DNA of 64,000 nucleotides from Emergomyces orientalis (Eukaryota; Ascomycota; Eurotiomycetes; Onygenales; Ajellomycetaceae), in assembly GCA_002110485.1 (NCBI GenBank), contig MOWL01000052.1:1-64000 (forward strand), given 5' to 3'. A program made the position numbers and the translations under genes. The notes under the pieces were generated by a model that was not told the DNA's origin, made no database searches, and was given only the letters and a program-made list of their open reading frames with translations. The stretch's first letter is position 1; every line of letters starts with the position of its first letter. This document shows positions 1-10,800 of the stretch, piece by piece.

Positions 1-76
1 CTAACCCTAACCCTAACCCTAACCCTAACCCTAACCCTAACCCTAACCCTAACCCTAACCCTAACCCTAACCCTAA
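1..76. repeat. Telomere repeat array (CCCTAA)n
   Basis: About 12.7 uninterrupted copies of CCCTAA run from the first base. This is the C-rich strand of a TTAGGG telomere, so base 1 lies at or near the physical chromosome end. The array stops abruptly at 76 and the next base is already inside LINE coding sequence. No subtelomeric spacer or degenerate repeats separate them, as expected for a telomere added directly to a broken end. Confidence 0.97.
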
Positions 77-1523
77 TGAGTCAAAAAGTAGTTGAATATA
101 TCTTTTTGACATAAAACATATAACCCACTTTATTAATGCTTTTGGTAGTTTCATCTCTTGAAGAATAATTATTAGCTTATTCTTTGAAACATGATCAAAA
201 GCACCTTTTATATCAATAAAAGCAGCTGTTGTAACTAAGCCTTCATTTTTTGCCATTTGAATATCATGAATTATTGATAAAACTGTATCTATTGCAGAAT
301 TCTGTTTTCTGCCACCCATTTGATCATTATATAATAAATCAGTGATTGAGCCTAGATATGATAATCTTGTTGCTATTATTTTTTCAAGAATTTTTCCCAA
401 GCAATTCAAAAGTGATATAATTCTATAAGACTTTGGCATAGTAGCTTTTCTATTTGGTTTTGCAAGAACTATACCAGTTGCTTGTCTCCAGCATTCAGGG
501 TGATACCCATTCTTCATTAGTTGAGAGAATAATTCAAATAATTCATTTTTCAGAGAATGAAAGACTTTTTGAATGATTAAATGATTTATAGTATCAGGTC
601 CTGCAGCTGTTTTTGTAGAACTTGTAAAAACAGCAGTTTCAAGTTCATTTCTAGATAGATCTGGCCAAGCCCATCTTGAATCTTCAATATATTCACATAT
701 TGAACTATATTGTTCAGATTGAGGTGGTTTTTGAAATAGAATTTTCATAAAAGCCTGACATTTTTGTTCAAAAGAATGAGCAATATATTCCTCATTTTCT
801 ATTTTATATTTTAGAGATGGAAGCTTTGCAACAGATTTAGACTTTGTATATTTAAAAGCTTTAAATATTTCTTTTCCCTGTGCATTCTCAAGAAATTTAT
901 TCCAGCAGCTAGTTTTAGCTTTTTTAATTAATGTGAAATATTCATTTCTTATTCTTTTATATTCTTCATAAGATATGATATTCTCTTTCCATTCTTTTTT
1001 TATTTTTGCTAGATTTTTTCTTTTTTCTGTTATTTCTTCTGACCACCAAGGTTTTGAGAATTCTGAGAGCTTTTTCTTTGGTATAAAGTTTTTAATGCTT
1101 TCTAATATAATTTCAGTTATTATATTAGTTCTACTTTCTAGCATTATATCTGTTATTATTGTCTTTTCATTCCAATTTGATAATTCTTCTTTTTTTTCAA
1201 ATTTTAAATCTTCAATTCTCTTATTGATTTCAGACCATTCAGCTTTTTCAAAATTATATTGATTTGATAGTAGAGGATTCTCACATGTTTCCTTTTCATC
1301 AATTTCAATATTAAATTGAATAACTTCATGAGCAGATCCTGATGTTTCTTCTGAATTAATAAACCAATTATAGACCTTGTTTTCAATCAAATTTTTTGAT
1401 AGAAAGGTTAAGTCTATGATTGATTTCTTCATTAAGTTGTTTCTAAAGAAGGTCTGTCTATCAATTTCATTTATAATATCTAATTCATGTTGTAGAGCCC
1501 ACTCTACTATTTTCTCTGATCTT
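77..1523 (-). pseudogene. LINE ORF2: endonuclease C-terminus and RT, cut by the telomere
   Basis: Reading the minus strand from 1509 down to 77 gives about 480 codons without a stop. They hold the end of the endonuclease, a PWWSEE linker typical of LINEs, and RT motifs including AAGPDTIN, SYRIISLLN, DQMGGRK and the motif A aspartate in AAFIDIKGAFDH. Motif C (YxDD) is absent because the sequence ends. The frame does not close at the junction: TTAGGG is read as Leu-Gly, so the ORF runs on through the telomere to base 1. No start codon belongs to this piece, since its N-terminal half lies beyond the nested insertion at 1524-2870. The lack of stops implies that the break is recent. Confidence 0.88.
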
Positions 1524-2870
1524 ATTATTATTATTCTTCAATTATAGATATATATGCAGTCAGAGACTATGATATCTACCTGAGACTCAAAGAGTCTCAG
1601 GATTTTTCTAACTTTAACACTAATTACTATACATTTTTTCTTCAAACAAATAGCACTTGCAATACTTGAATTCCAGCCCAGAATAGTCAGCAAATTGATT
1701 TTTCTTTTTTTTATTTATTTATTTATAAATATCTTTGAAGATTATTTATATTCTCTTTTTTTCATATAATTTTCAAGTGATTACAAAGAAAATAAATTAA
1801 TGATAGACAAAATAACTCATGACATGAATACAAAGGAAATAAAAGACAGACTCTAACACAAAAGAAATAGTGAGATATTATATAATATCTAGCAGTTTTT
1901 ATAAAGAATATTTCAGATTCTCATTCATTTATATTTTCATCTTTGAAATAGAATTGATTTCTAGTAGCTATTTGAGTTTCATTGAGAAAATCAATTAAAT
2001 ATTGACTGCCTATTTCAGTTGAAAATAGTAGTTTCATATTCATTTCTCTCAGCTTATATTTATATCTCAGTTCAGCTCTAAGTTCTTGATTTAATGAGCA
2101 ATTCATTAAGATATGTTCTGGGTCTTCAAGAGAGTCACAATATTCACAATTTTCACTTTCAATATCAGATATTCTTTTCAAATAAGATTTGAAATAGCCA
2201 TGACCTAGTTTCAATTGAATGATTGAGGAGAAAAGCTTCTTCTTGCACTTAATAGAGCATGATTTCCATTTAGGTTTAGTTTCAAATCTAAGATAGTGAG
2301 GACTTTTTCTTTGTTTTTTCCATATTTTATGCCATTTTTCTAAGCAATTCTCTTTTATCTTTCTTTTAATAAAAGACCATGAAACTATTTTTGAACTTGC
2401 AATATTTAGTTCTGTTCCTTTCTTTGCTGCTTCATCAGCAAGCTCATTTCCATGTATATTTATATGAGCAGGAACCCAGCTCAGATATATCTTTGTCTTA
2501 TATTTTAATTGAATTCTTTTGCATATCTTTAGAATTACTTCTATATTCATTTGACCATTATGAATTTCATTTTTTTGAATTCTTTTCAAAGCTGCTTGAC
2601 TATCTGAAAAAATCCATGCTTCTTTCATATCTTTTCTTTTTGAAGCTTTTATTTCTATCAGTTTAAAAGCTTTCATAATAGCATATAATTCAGCATCAAA
2701 TACTTCACATTCATTTCCAATATTCCATGAATCTGATGTATATTTGTAATTATCTTCTGTATATGCTATTCCAGCTCCTAGGCCTTTATTTTCATTCATT
2801 GAACCATCTGAATAGATTAGAATTGACTTTTTAAAATCAATTTTCTCTATTATTCTTCTATGATTCTCAG
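1524..2870 (-). mobile_element. Nested 5'-truncated LINE copy, in the same orientation
   Basis: This segment holds only the end of ORF2 (RNase H and zinc-knuckle tail), a 3' untranslated region and an (AAT)n tail at 1524-1540. It is flanked by a direct repeat, read on the minus strand as AATAAGATCAGAGAAAA, at 2871-2887 and 1510-1526. That fits a target-site duplication of 14-17 bp, uncertain because it merges with the AAT tail. Removing the insert and one repeat restores the endonuclease frame, from the IRSEK codons straight into IVEWALQHE. The 5' truncation, simple-repeat tail and duplication are the expected signs of target-primed reverse transcription. Confidence 0.85.
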
Positions 2871-3414
2871 TTTTCTCTGATCTTATTGAATAATCACATT
2901 CAGAATTCCACCATATATGATGTGCATTGAAATCACCACATATAATAGCATTTTTTTCTGGACTTAAATTCAGCAGTTCTCTGTCAACTGTCCATGAATT
3001 ATCATTTACCTTCAGTGATTTTTCATTATAAATATTTATCAATTGAATACTGTCAAATTGATTTCTTGTATCTATAATATCTCCAACTAGAATATCAGAA
3101 TTAGATATATAATTACTTTTTATATTGAATTGAAATCTTGATCTTTTTCTTGCATATATCACAACTCTTGCTTTTACATCTGATTTCTCTGGTAAAAAGC
3201 AGTGATAGCTTGAATGAGAAATTATAAATTGTTGTTCTATATCAAAATTTGGCTCTTGTAATAGAATGAAGTCAGTTTGCTCTTCAAAGCCTATCTGTAA
3301 GCATGAATAGATAGCATCTTTATTTCTATCAACATTGTTTTGAATAAAAGTTATTTTTGAAGCATTTTTGATAGTTTTTTTCTTCTTTTTATTCTTATTT
3401 TGTGTAGTAAACAT
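1921..3414 (-). CDS. Chimeric endonuclease-RNase H ORF produced by nesting
   Basis: An open frame of 497 codons from the ATG at 3414. Residues 1 to about 180 are the N-terminal half of an APE-like endonuclease (LLQEPNFD, then GDFNAHHIWW). After IRSEK it passes directly into RNase H: IYSDGSMNENKG, the glutamate of VFDAELYAIM, the aspartate of IFSDSQAAL, and HGNELADEAAK. A Cys-rich tail with the pattern C-x2-C-x8-H-x4-C follows. There is no RT. The junction coincides with the 5' end of the nested copy at 2870, so the fusion arose by an in-frame insertion, not by descent of a separate family. The endonuclease half lacks its C-terminal catalytic residues (the SDH region). RNase H activity is conceivable. 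Confidence 0.85.
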   Translation of the reverse strand: MFTTQNKNKKKKKTIKNASKITFIQNNVDRNKDAIYSCLQIGFEEQTDFILLQEPNFDIEQQFIISHSSYHCFLPEKSDVKARVVIYARKRSRFQFNIKSNYISNSDILVGDIIDTRNQFDSIQLINIYNEKSLKVNDNSWTVDRELLNLSPEKNAIICGDFNAHHIWWNSECDYSIRSEKTENHRRIIEKIDFKKSILIYSDGSMNENKGLGAGIAYTEDNYKYTSDSWNIGNECEVFDAELYAIMKAFKLIEIKASKRKDMKEAWIFSDSQAALKRIQKNEIHNGQMNIEVILKICKRIQLKYKTKIYLSWVPAHINIHGNELADEAAKKGTELNIASSKIVSWSFIKRKIKENCLEKWHKIWKKQRKSPHYLRFETKPKWKSCSIKCKKKLFSSIIQLKLGHGYFKSYLKRISDIESENCEYCDSLEDPEHILMNCSLNQELRAELRYKYKLREMNMKLLFSTEIGSQYLIDFLNETQIATRNQFYFKDENINE

Positions 3415-3447
3415 GTACAAAAGGAATAAATTGAAGCTGTGTTTCTT

Positions 3448-4077
3448 TTATTCTGAATCAGGTAATAGATTATATCTATTATCTGTATTCAGAGCTGGAA
3501 CTTCTACTGCTTTCATAGAAATGAGATTTTCTTTATCTTTTCTCATTTTTATAGGTGTAACAGGGTTTAAGATCTGTCTATTTTTTGAAAAAGAATTTGA
3601 CTCAGAAGAAATAGACATTTGAGAATTTCTTCTTTTTGTAGTTTTATCTATTTTCTCTGTATTTTGAGTTTCTTTTCTCCATTTCACATCTTTATTGAAA
3701 GACTTTTTCTTGAAAATGAAAATACAATCTTTTGAAATAGATGTGTGCTTTTCATAGCAATTACTGCATTTGATTTCAGTGTGATTGCAGATTTCACCTA
3801 TTTTTCTACATGTGTTGCAAGAATGTTCATTTGTTTTGTGATCTAAAGCACAAAACTGACATTTAGAATTTCTTTTACAAGTATTTGCAAAGTGTCCATG
3901 TTTCTGACAGTTTGAGCATTGAATTTGAGATTTAATATTCTCTCTTGAATCTTTGAATTCAAATACTTTCATTTTCAATCCTGCAATTACAATATACTGT
4001 CGTTTTGACTGTTCTATTGTATTTGTAGTAATTAAAACTGAAGCATTTTGATTTCTTTGTCTTTGCTCATAAGAATT
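3448..4077 (-). pseudogene. LINE ORF1 (gag-like) with three CCHC knuckles, 5' part displaced
   Basis: The minus-strand frame ends at 3448 and is open back to 4077. There it meets the inverted nested copy and has no start codon of its own. It carries three cysteine knuckles (CSNCQKHGHFANTC, CQFCALDHKTNEHSC and CSNCYEKHTSISKDC), typical of nucleic-acid-binding ORF1 proteins of Tad/Jockey-like LINEs. ORF2 begins 33 bases downstream. Upstream coding appears to resume on the far side of the insertion: the minus strand from about 5395 to 5311 is open and joins in frame to 4077. Confidence 0.75.
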
Positions 4078-5310
4078 GATAATTACAAATATACATCAGA
4101 TTCATGGAATATTGGAAATGAATGTGAAGTATTTGATGCTGAATTATATGCTATTATGAAAGCTTTTAAACTGATAGAAATAAAAGCTTCAAAAAGAAAA
4201 GATATGAAAGAAGCATGGATTTTTTCAGATAGTCAAGCAGCTTTGAAAAGAATTCAAAAAAATGAAATTCATAATGGTCAAATGAATATAGAAGTAATTC
4301 TAAAGATATGCAAAAGAATTCAATTAAAATATAAGACAAAGATATATCTGAGCTGGGTTCCTGCTCATATAAATATACATGGAAATGAGCTTGCTGATGA
4401 AGCAGCAAAGAAAGGAACAGAACTAAATATTGCAAGTTCAAAAATAGTTTCATGGTCTTTTATTAAAAGAAAGATAAAAGAGAATTGCTTAGAAAAATGG
4501 CATAAAATATGGAAAAAACAAAGAAAAAGTCCTCACTATCTTAGATTTGAAACTAAACCTAAATGGAAATCATGCTCTATTAAGTGCAAGAAGAAGCTTT
4601 TCTCCTCAATCATTCAATTGAAACTAGGTCATGGCTATTTCAAATCTTATTTGAAAAGAATATCTGATATTGAAAGTGAAAATTGTGAATATTGTGACTC
4701 TCTTGAAGACCCAGAACATATCTTAATGAATTGCTCATTAAATCAAGAACTTAGAGCTGAACTGAGATATAAATATAAGCTGAGAGAAATGAATATGAAA
4801 CTACTATTTTCAACTGAAATAGGCAGTCAATATTTAATTGATTTTCTCAATGAAACTCAAATAGCTACTAGAAATCAATTCTATTTCAAAGATGAAAATA
4901 TAAATGAATGAGAATCTGAAATATTCTTTATAAAAACTGCTAGATATTATATAATATCTCACTATTTCTTTTGTGTTAGAGTCTGTCTTTTATTTCCTTT
5001 GTATTCATGTCATGAGTTATTTTGTCTATCATTAATTTATTTTCTTTGTAATCACTTGAAAATTATATGAAAAAAAGAGAATATAAATAATCTTCAAAGA
5101 TATTTATAAATAAATAAATAAAAAAAAGAAAAATCAATTTGCTGACTATTCTGGGCTGGAATTCAAGTATTGCAAGTGCTATTTGTTTGAAGAAAAAATG
5201 TATAGTAATTAGTGTTAAAGTTAGAAAAATCCTGAGACTCTTTGAGTCTCAGGTAGATATCATAGTCTCTGACTGCATATATATCTATAATTGAAGAATA
5301 ATAATAATAA
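4078..5310 (+). mobile_element. Second nested 5'-truncated LINE copy, inverted
   Basis: This is the plus-strand copy of the last 1233 bp of the same LINE. Coding begins abruptly within RNase H and runs to the stop at 4911. It is followed by the same 3' untranslated region and an (AAT)n tail ending at 5310. The insert splits ORF1 of the host element: codons on either side (minus strand, 5311-5395 and below 4077) rejoin in frame without a duplication, so this insertion looks blunt. The encoded fragment lacks the first RNase H aspartate and is unlikely to work alone. Confidence 0.85.
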
Positions 5311-6455
5311 TAGTATCTAGATTAGATTTTTCAAGAGAATCTAATAAACTAATATTGATTTTTAAAGATAAATCAATTAAATCTTCACAGACTTCTTTCC
5401 TGTGCTACAAAATGAAGAGAAAAGAATTGATTTCAATGAATAATAAATTATTCAATTGAAATGACAGTTTTTGAAAGAAAAACTGACAAAATAAATCAAT
5501 TTTTTGCAGAGAAATTGATAAAAACTATTCAGAAATATTCAATATTCTAAACTTCTCCCCACATATCAAGTATGCAGCTCAAAATTGAGATTATTTTCAA
5601 AAACTGAATCAGTCACTGAAGTAAAGAAATATGAATTTGTGTAGAATTTTCTTGATTTATTTACTCAGAGCTAAATCAAGAAAAACACTCTAACTCTTGC
5701 AAATTTTGTCTTTTTCAATTTAAAAAGCTTCTCAAAATTTCTGCTTGAAATAGGCCCCACCTCAAATCAAGATTGTATTCCTGAAATATCAATATGAATT
5801 AATACTGAATAGATTTCCTTTTCTATTCAAATTAATCTCATATATTTTACTAGATAGCTCTTAATAAATGTAATTTATTAAGTCACACAGATGAGTATGC
5901 AAATGAAGAATCAACAGACTAAATCTGTACTATTTTCTTATATAATAATATATATATATACAAGTATGTATATATATTACTTGCAGGGACCAAGCTATTT
6001 TTTTAAACACTGATATTTCCACTTTTTCTCGTTCCGTTTTGTAGAGAGGGTAGGTTCCGGGGAATTTCTGATTGCAGGGTAGGTCACGTGTGATCTGTGC
6101 TGAGGTATTTTTTTGTCACTTTTCTGCCGGGCGAGGTAGGGCGGTACAGGGAAAAGACTTGGCACTGGTGCAAAGGAACATGAAAATCAATCAGAGTTTT
6201 CACGCAGGTTTTGACAATGAATTGTTCAGAAAGAGATGGTCGGAATGAATTCAAAATTGAGACAGTTGTAATATCTGGTTTGTTCTAGCTTCTATCAAAA
6301 TTCTATGTAAATTGGGCCGAAACTGATGATGTTATGTGATGAAGTGTGATTTTCTTTCCCCTTAGGGGTTGCAAACACGTTTTCCTCAATAGCTTCACCA
6401 ACTCGCGCTCAATTTTAATAAAAAGTGAATAAATTGCTTTCTCAAACAAGAGCTT
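5311..6455. other. AT-rich gap without a recognised gene
   Basis: 5311-5395 probably still belongs to the 5' part of the telomeric LINE (open gag-like frame on the minus strand). A short stem-loop (CAGTTTTT, 5-base loop, AAAAACTG) lies near 5464-5486. A TA-rich microsatellite lies at about 5945-5985. From about 5990 the sequence becomes less AT-rich and carries no frame that I recognise. It forms the flank of the next LINE fragment. Confidence 0.6.
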
Positions 6456-7857
6456 TCAAATGGATGTCTTTTCGTCTTCTAATTCGAAGAATTGGGCTGG
6501 TTCGGGGGAAAGCGTTTTTTTGTCTATGTTTTTTGCAGCTTTATCAGCTAGTTCATTTCCTTTTATATTCATATGAGCTGGGACCCAGTGCAAATGAATT
6601 TGTATATCTTTTAATTTTCTTATTCTTTTAATCAATTGATATACAGTTTCAATATGTATTTGATTTTCTTGAATCTTGTTTTTTTGAAATCTTTTCAAAG
6701 CTGCTTGACTGTCTGAATAAATCCATATCTCATTGATATCTGAATTTCTTGTCAATTGACTCATTGTCATTTTAAATGCTTGCATTATTGCATATACTTC
6801 TGCATCAAATACTTCCATTTCTTGACCCAGGTTCCATGAATTGGTGAAGTATATATCTTTGTTTCTTGTATATGCTATGCCAGCTCCCAGATTATTTGAA
6901 GTATCATTTTTTGATCCATCAGTATAGATAATCAGAGCATTATTTATAATTTCAAGCTGTTTTAAATGTCTTTCTTGCTCATTTTCTTTAGATAATTCAC
7001 TAATATCTATATCAATCAATGAATTCAGAGACTTTTTCCATGGATATAGTTGTTCAAAATCTAATTCTTCCACATTTAAATAAGGAAGTTCGTCTTTGAT
7101 CATTGAACAAACTCTATATAACTGAGTTGAAATCTTTTTTACAGAATTTAGACTGGTTTCATTCCAATCTAAATATTTACTCCAGTTCAAATCAGTGTCT
7201 GTGTTCATGGGAGGAAATGTGGGTGAAACTCTTTTTCTAATTGTATAATTTTGATTTAATTTAATTATTCTCACTGAATAATTTCTGCACAGCTTGTCCA
7301 GCCTTATTTTAGAAGGAATTGAGGCTTCAATTTCCATCACTTTTATAGAGGTGGTTTTAAATGCTCCCAGCATTCTTCTTAAAGCTTTATTTTGCAGACT
7401 TTCATATTTATTTAGAAAGTTTTTCTGATTTTTCCACCATATTTGTGCTCCATAGTCTGAGATTGAGGAAATGCAGGCAATATAAAGTTGTCTCATTGCT
7501 TGGAAAGATAGTCCTCTTTCTGTATTTGATAATCTTAAAATGTTATTAAGATTACTCTCTGCCTGGGCAAGTTTCTTTTGAATATGATAATTAAACTTCA
7601 GTTTTGAGTCTAGCCGAAATCCTAGCCATCTAACTGATTCTTTTGAATTAATTTGTTCATTTAGCAAGACTATGTGTTCATTTTTCTCATTTGACTTAGA
7701 AAAAAAGTGAATCAATTCAGTTTTATTCATATCAAACTGAATATAATTTTCATTTCCTTTTTGAATGATTTCTCTTGCTGCATTTTCAATTAATAAACAG
7801 TTTTCTTTTATTGTTTTTGAATGACATAATAATGCAATATCATCAATGTATATACTC
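6456..7857 (-). mobile_element. Second LINE fragment (RT C-terminus and RNase H)
   Basis: A minus-strand frame starts at the RT motif C (YIDDIALLC, about 7855) and runs through the thumb region (WLGFRLDSKLKFNYHI) and a connection segment. It continues into RNase H (IYTDGSKND, glutamate in VFDAEVYAIM, IYSDSQAAL, HWVPAHMN, NELADKAAK) and stops at 6456. It resembles the telomeric LINE but differs at many positions, so it is a related subfamily. The 5' truncation falls exactly where the helicase ORF ends. After about residue 400 the LINE similarity stops, so the 3' end is also missing and the last roughly 20 codons are probably flanking sequence. Confidence 0.85.
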
Positions 7858-10800
7858 CGCCATTCCCTGTGCCTGTCTGCGGGTTAGTGTGTGGAGCAAC
7901 TCTCTTCCAGCCCGCAGATTCTTCAGATCATTCACATCATCACTCTCATTCTCATCCTCATCCTCATTCACTTCTACCACACTGATGGTGCTGGCGGCGG
8001 CTGGGCTGTCCGCTGCCCTGGGGAGAGCCTCCATTGCATAGTTGCCATCCCAGCACTGGTCACACATTGGTGTGTCTGGTGTGCAGCCGCTGCCCTCACC
8101 TTTCTCATCGTCCAGGAACTGAGACAGCACCTGGACTCTGCAGGTGCTTGTCTGGATATATCTCTGCATGGCCGCTTCCACAGCAGCACTGGCTCGCCAT
8201 CGTGGGGGCACAAGGACCAGAGACTGCCCCCCAGCGCCATCTCGTCCCAGCCGTCCGATCTCCTGCGCGAAGTCGATCATGCTGCATGGCACACCCACAT
8301 GCACCACCCACCGGACCGCAGGGTGATCGATCCCCAGGCCGAACGCAGATGTGGCCACGATGTGGCCTGGGTCTCCGTCCCGCCAGCGCTGCAGCACCTC
8401 CGCCTTCTCTGCCACACTGCCGGACGTGGAGTGGTACACTGGGCATCGGATGGCCTGCGCCATCTCCTCAGCGATGTCCTTCCGCCAGCAGTAGATGATG
8501 GCTCGTGTGCCCGGCTCCATCGAGGAGATCAGCCCTGAGATCCCGGGGATGGCAAAGTCCTGGAGGAACTCCTGCTGCTGCGGGCCGGCCGGGCAGTGGC
8601 TGACGCTGAGGGAGATGTCCCTGCGCGTGGTGCAGCTGCGGACCATGCGTGCACCCTTGAGCAGCATGGTCCGCTCGAACTGCGCCACCAGCGACGGCGG
8701 CAGTGTGCCGGTGAGGAAGACCATGGGGCACTCCAGCTCCCGCAGCAGTGGAAGCAGCCCCATGGCGGATCGGTATGGCAGCGCCGTGATGGCCAGGTGG
8801 CACTCGTCGAACACCACCCGATCGAGCTCGTTGGCGACACACAGCCGATTGAGGAACTCCCGGAACCGTGGTCGCACCGCCTGCTCCACCGCCACGATGA
8901 TGAGCGGGCAGGAGTGCAGTCGATCGGGCATGGACTGCGTCTCCCACACATGGGCCTCGATGCCCGCCTCTGCGCACCGCCGAACCATCTCCGCCTTCAG
9001 CACCACCAGCGGCAGGATCAGCACCGTCGTCCCCGCCCCCGGCAGCTGGCAGGGCACCAGATAGAGCAGGCTTTTTCCCTCACTCGTCCGCAGGATCGCC
9101 AGCACCTGGCCTGCCCCGTCGACGATGTGCTCCATGGCCCGCCGCTGCCCAGCAGATCGGTACTGCGCCTCGGGGCCGTACATGCGCCGCAGCACCTCTG
9201 TGGCCTGGTCCATGCGCCACCGCCGCCGTGTTCGCGCTGGCGCCCTGCGCCTGACCACCTGCCATGCGATGGGGGACTCCTCCTCATCCTCGCTCCTTGG
9301 CCGCTTGCCTGTTGGGGTGGCTGGGAGGGGTCTTCCACTGCTGCCGCCACCGCTGCTCCTGGGGGGTTGTTCCGGGTCCCATTCCCATGGCGTCAGGGTC
9401 TGGGTCTGGGTCTGGGGGTCTCTGCGGCGCGGGGTGGTGGTGGTGGGAGAGGAGATGGAGGATAATGCCACTGCCGCTGTCTGAGCCTGGAAGTTGAGGG
9501 GGTCACGCACCAGCTGATGCCAGAGCTGGCTGACCTGTCGGTACTCCTGCAGCCCGGCATCGGTGAGCCCTGCACGGAAGTTCACCGTGCCGCCGTACAC
9601 GCGGTTGCCCGTGTGGGGGGTGTGGCTGGCCTGCCAGTGCACCGCCTCGGTGAGGCTGCCGACGATCGGGTCTTCCCCCCCCTCCTCCTCCTCGTCGATG
9701 AGCATCCTGGCCTCTGCCGCCCCGAGCTTCCGTCGCGCGATCCCCACCGTGATCTGTCGCCAGGCCTGGATGTGGATGTGCTTGCCCAGCGTCTGTTTCC
9801 CCGCGTTGACCACCACCCGCGTCATGGCGTCTTCCTTCCACGGGGCCTCCCCCGCCGAGAAGAGGTACTCCGACACCGCCGACAGCACCTGAGCCTGCGC
9901 GTGGAGGAACTCGCGGAAGGGCTGGACGATGGTGAGATACTGCACCACCAGCTGAGCCACCTCGGGCAGCAGGAACCGGACGGGCCAGCGGGAGGCGTTG
10001 CTGCGGTGCCGGTTCTTGTGGTAGCTGAGGATGAAGAGCATCTGGCCGTCATGCAGAAAGAGATCCCGTGTGGCCAGCATCGAGTTCCTCCACCGCAGCG
10101 CGATGAACTCGGTCCGTCGTCCCTGCTGGCCGGACCCCAGGAAGATCGGCACCAGGATGGCACGGAGGAACCGCTGCACGCTGTTCTCGTACTGCTGTGC
10201 GGCGTCGGCCGAGACCACCCACCCACCCTCCACCGCGGTGTTCCTCTGGAAGAAGGTGTGCAGGAGCGCGGGCGTCCGACCCACGCGGCTGATCAGCCAC
10301 GGCCGCAGGGGTTCCAGTTGAGAGCTGTTGCGGGAGTCGGTCAGAAAGGACTGGCCCGCCGAGGTGGCGTCCCAGTTGTCGACCAGCAGGCTCAGATCCG
10401 GCGTGGGGATCTCGTCGGCGGGGGTCGAGCGGCTGCTCAGACACAGCTCCCCGGTGAGGATCTGCCCCGCCTGGGCCAGCCCCTGGAAGACGATGCTGTG
10501 GAGGTCGGAGAGGTGGAAGGTGACCTCGGCCCAGACCAGGGTCTCCCCGTCCGCGTGCCACCGGAGCTGGGCCGGAGGCACCTCGCTGCGGCCGATGCGG
10601 AACCCCAGCAGCCGGTTCTCCAGCAGCTCCACCACCGGGCCGTCGGTGTCGTTGAGCAGCCACCGATCCCGGATCCTGAGGATCCCCGCGCCGAGGTCCG
10701 CGTCCGCATCCCCAGCGGTGTCCGCCAGCACCTGTGCCAGCACCACCATCTGACAGTCGTAGATCAGCTGCGACAGGATGGAGGTGTAGTTCCCGACCAT

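Larger units (their letters stand above)
1522..5310. repeat. 1233-bp inverted repeat with 1323-bp spacer
   Basis: Bases 1522-2754 and 4078-5310 are inverted copies of identical length. The encoded proteins are identical over the shared part, and the stretches of untranslated tail that I compared also match. The spacer, 2755-4077, holds the endonuclease start and ORF1. The arms are the shared 3' ends of the two nested LINE copies. Such a near-perfect palindrome could extrude or rearrange, and would be hard to assemble from short reads. Confidence 0.9.
77..5400 (-). mobile_element. Telomere-truncated LINE with two nested self-insertions
   Basis: I read this whole stretch as one AT-rich non-LTR retrotransposon on the minus strand. 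Its ORF1 has CCHC knuckles and its ORF2 has an APE-type endonuclease and a reverse transcriptase (RT). A 5'-truncated copy of the same family sits in the endonuclease (about 1524-2870), and another sits in inverted orientation in ORF1 (4078-5310). With both removed, ORF1 and ORF2 become continuous. The 3' part of ORF2 (YxDD motif, RNase H, tail) is missing because the telomere begins there. The family is a Tad1/I-like LINE with RNase H, judged from domain order. The 5' end is not defined. An open gag-like frame can be followed only to about 5395. Confidence 0.8.

Noticed and set aside
1921..3414. Endonuclease-RNase H ORF as a new natural protein fusion family
   Set aside because: The target-site duplication and the 5'-truncated copy at exactly this junction show a nested insertion.
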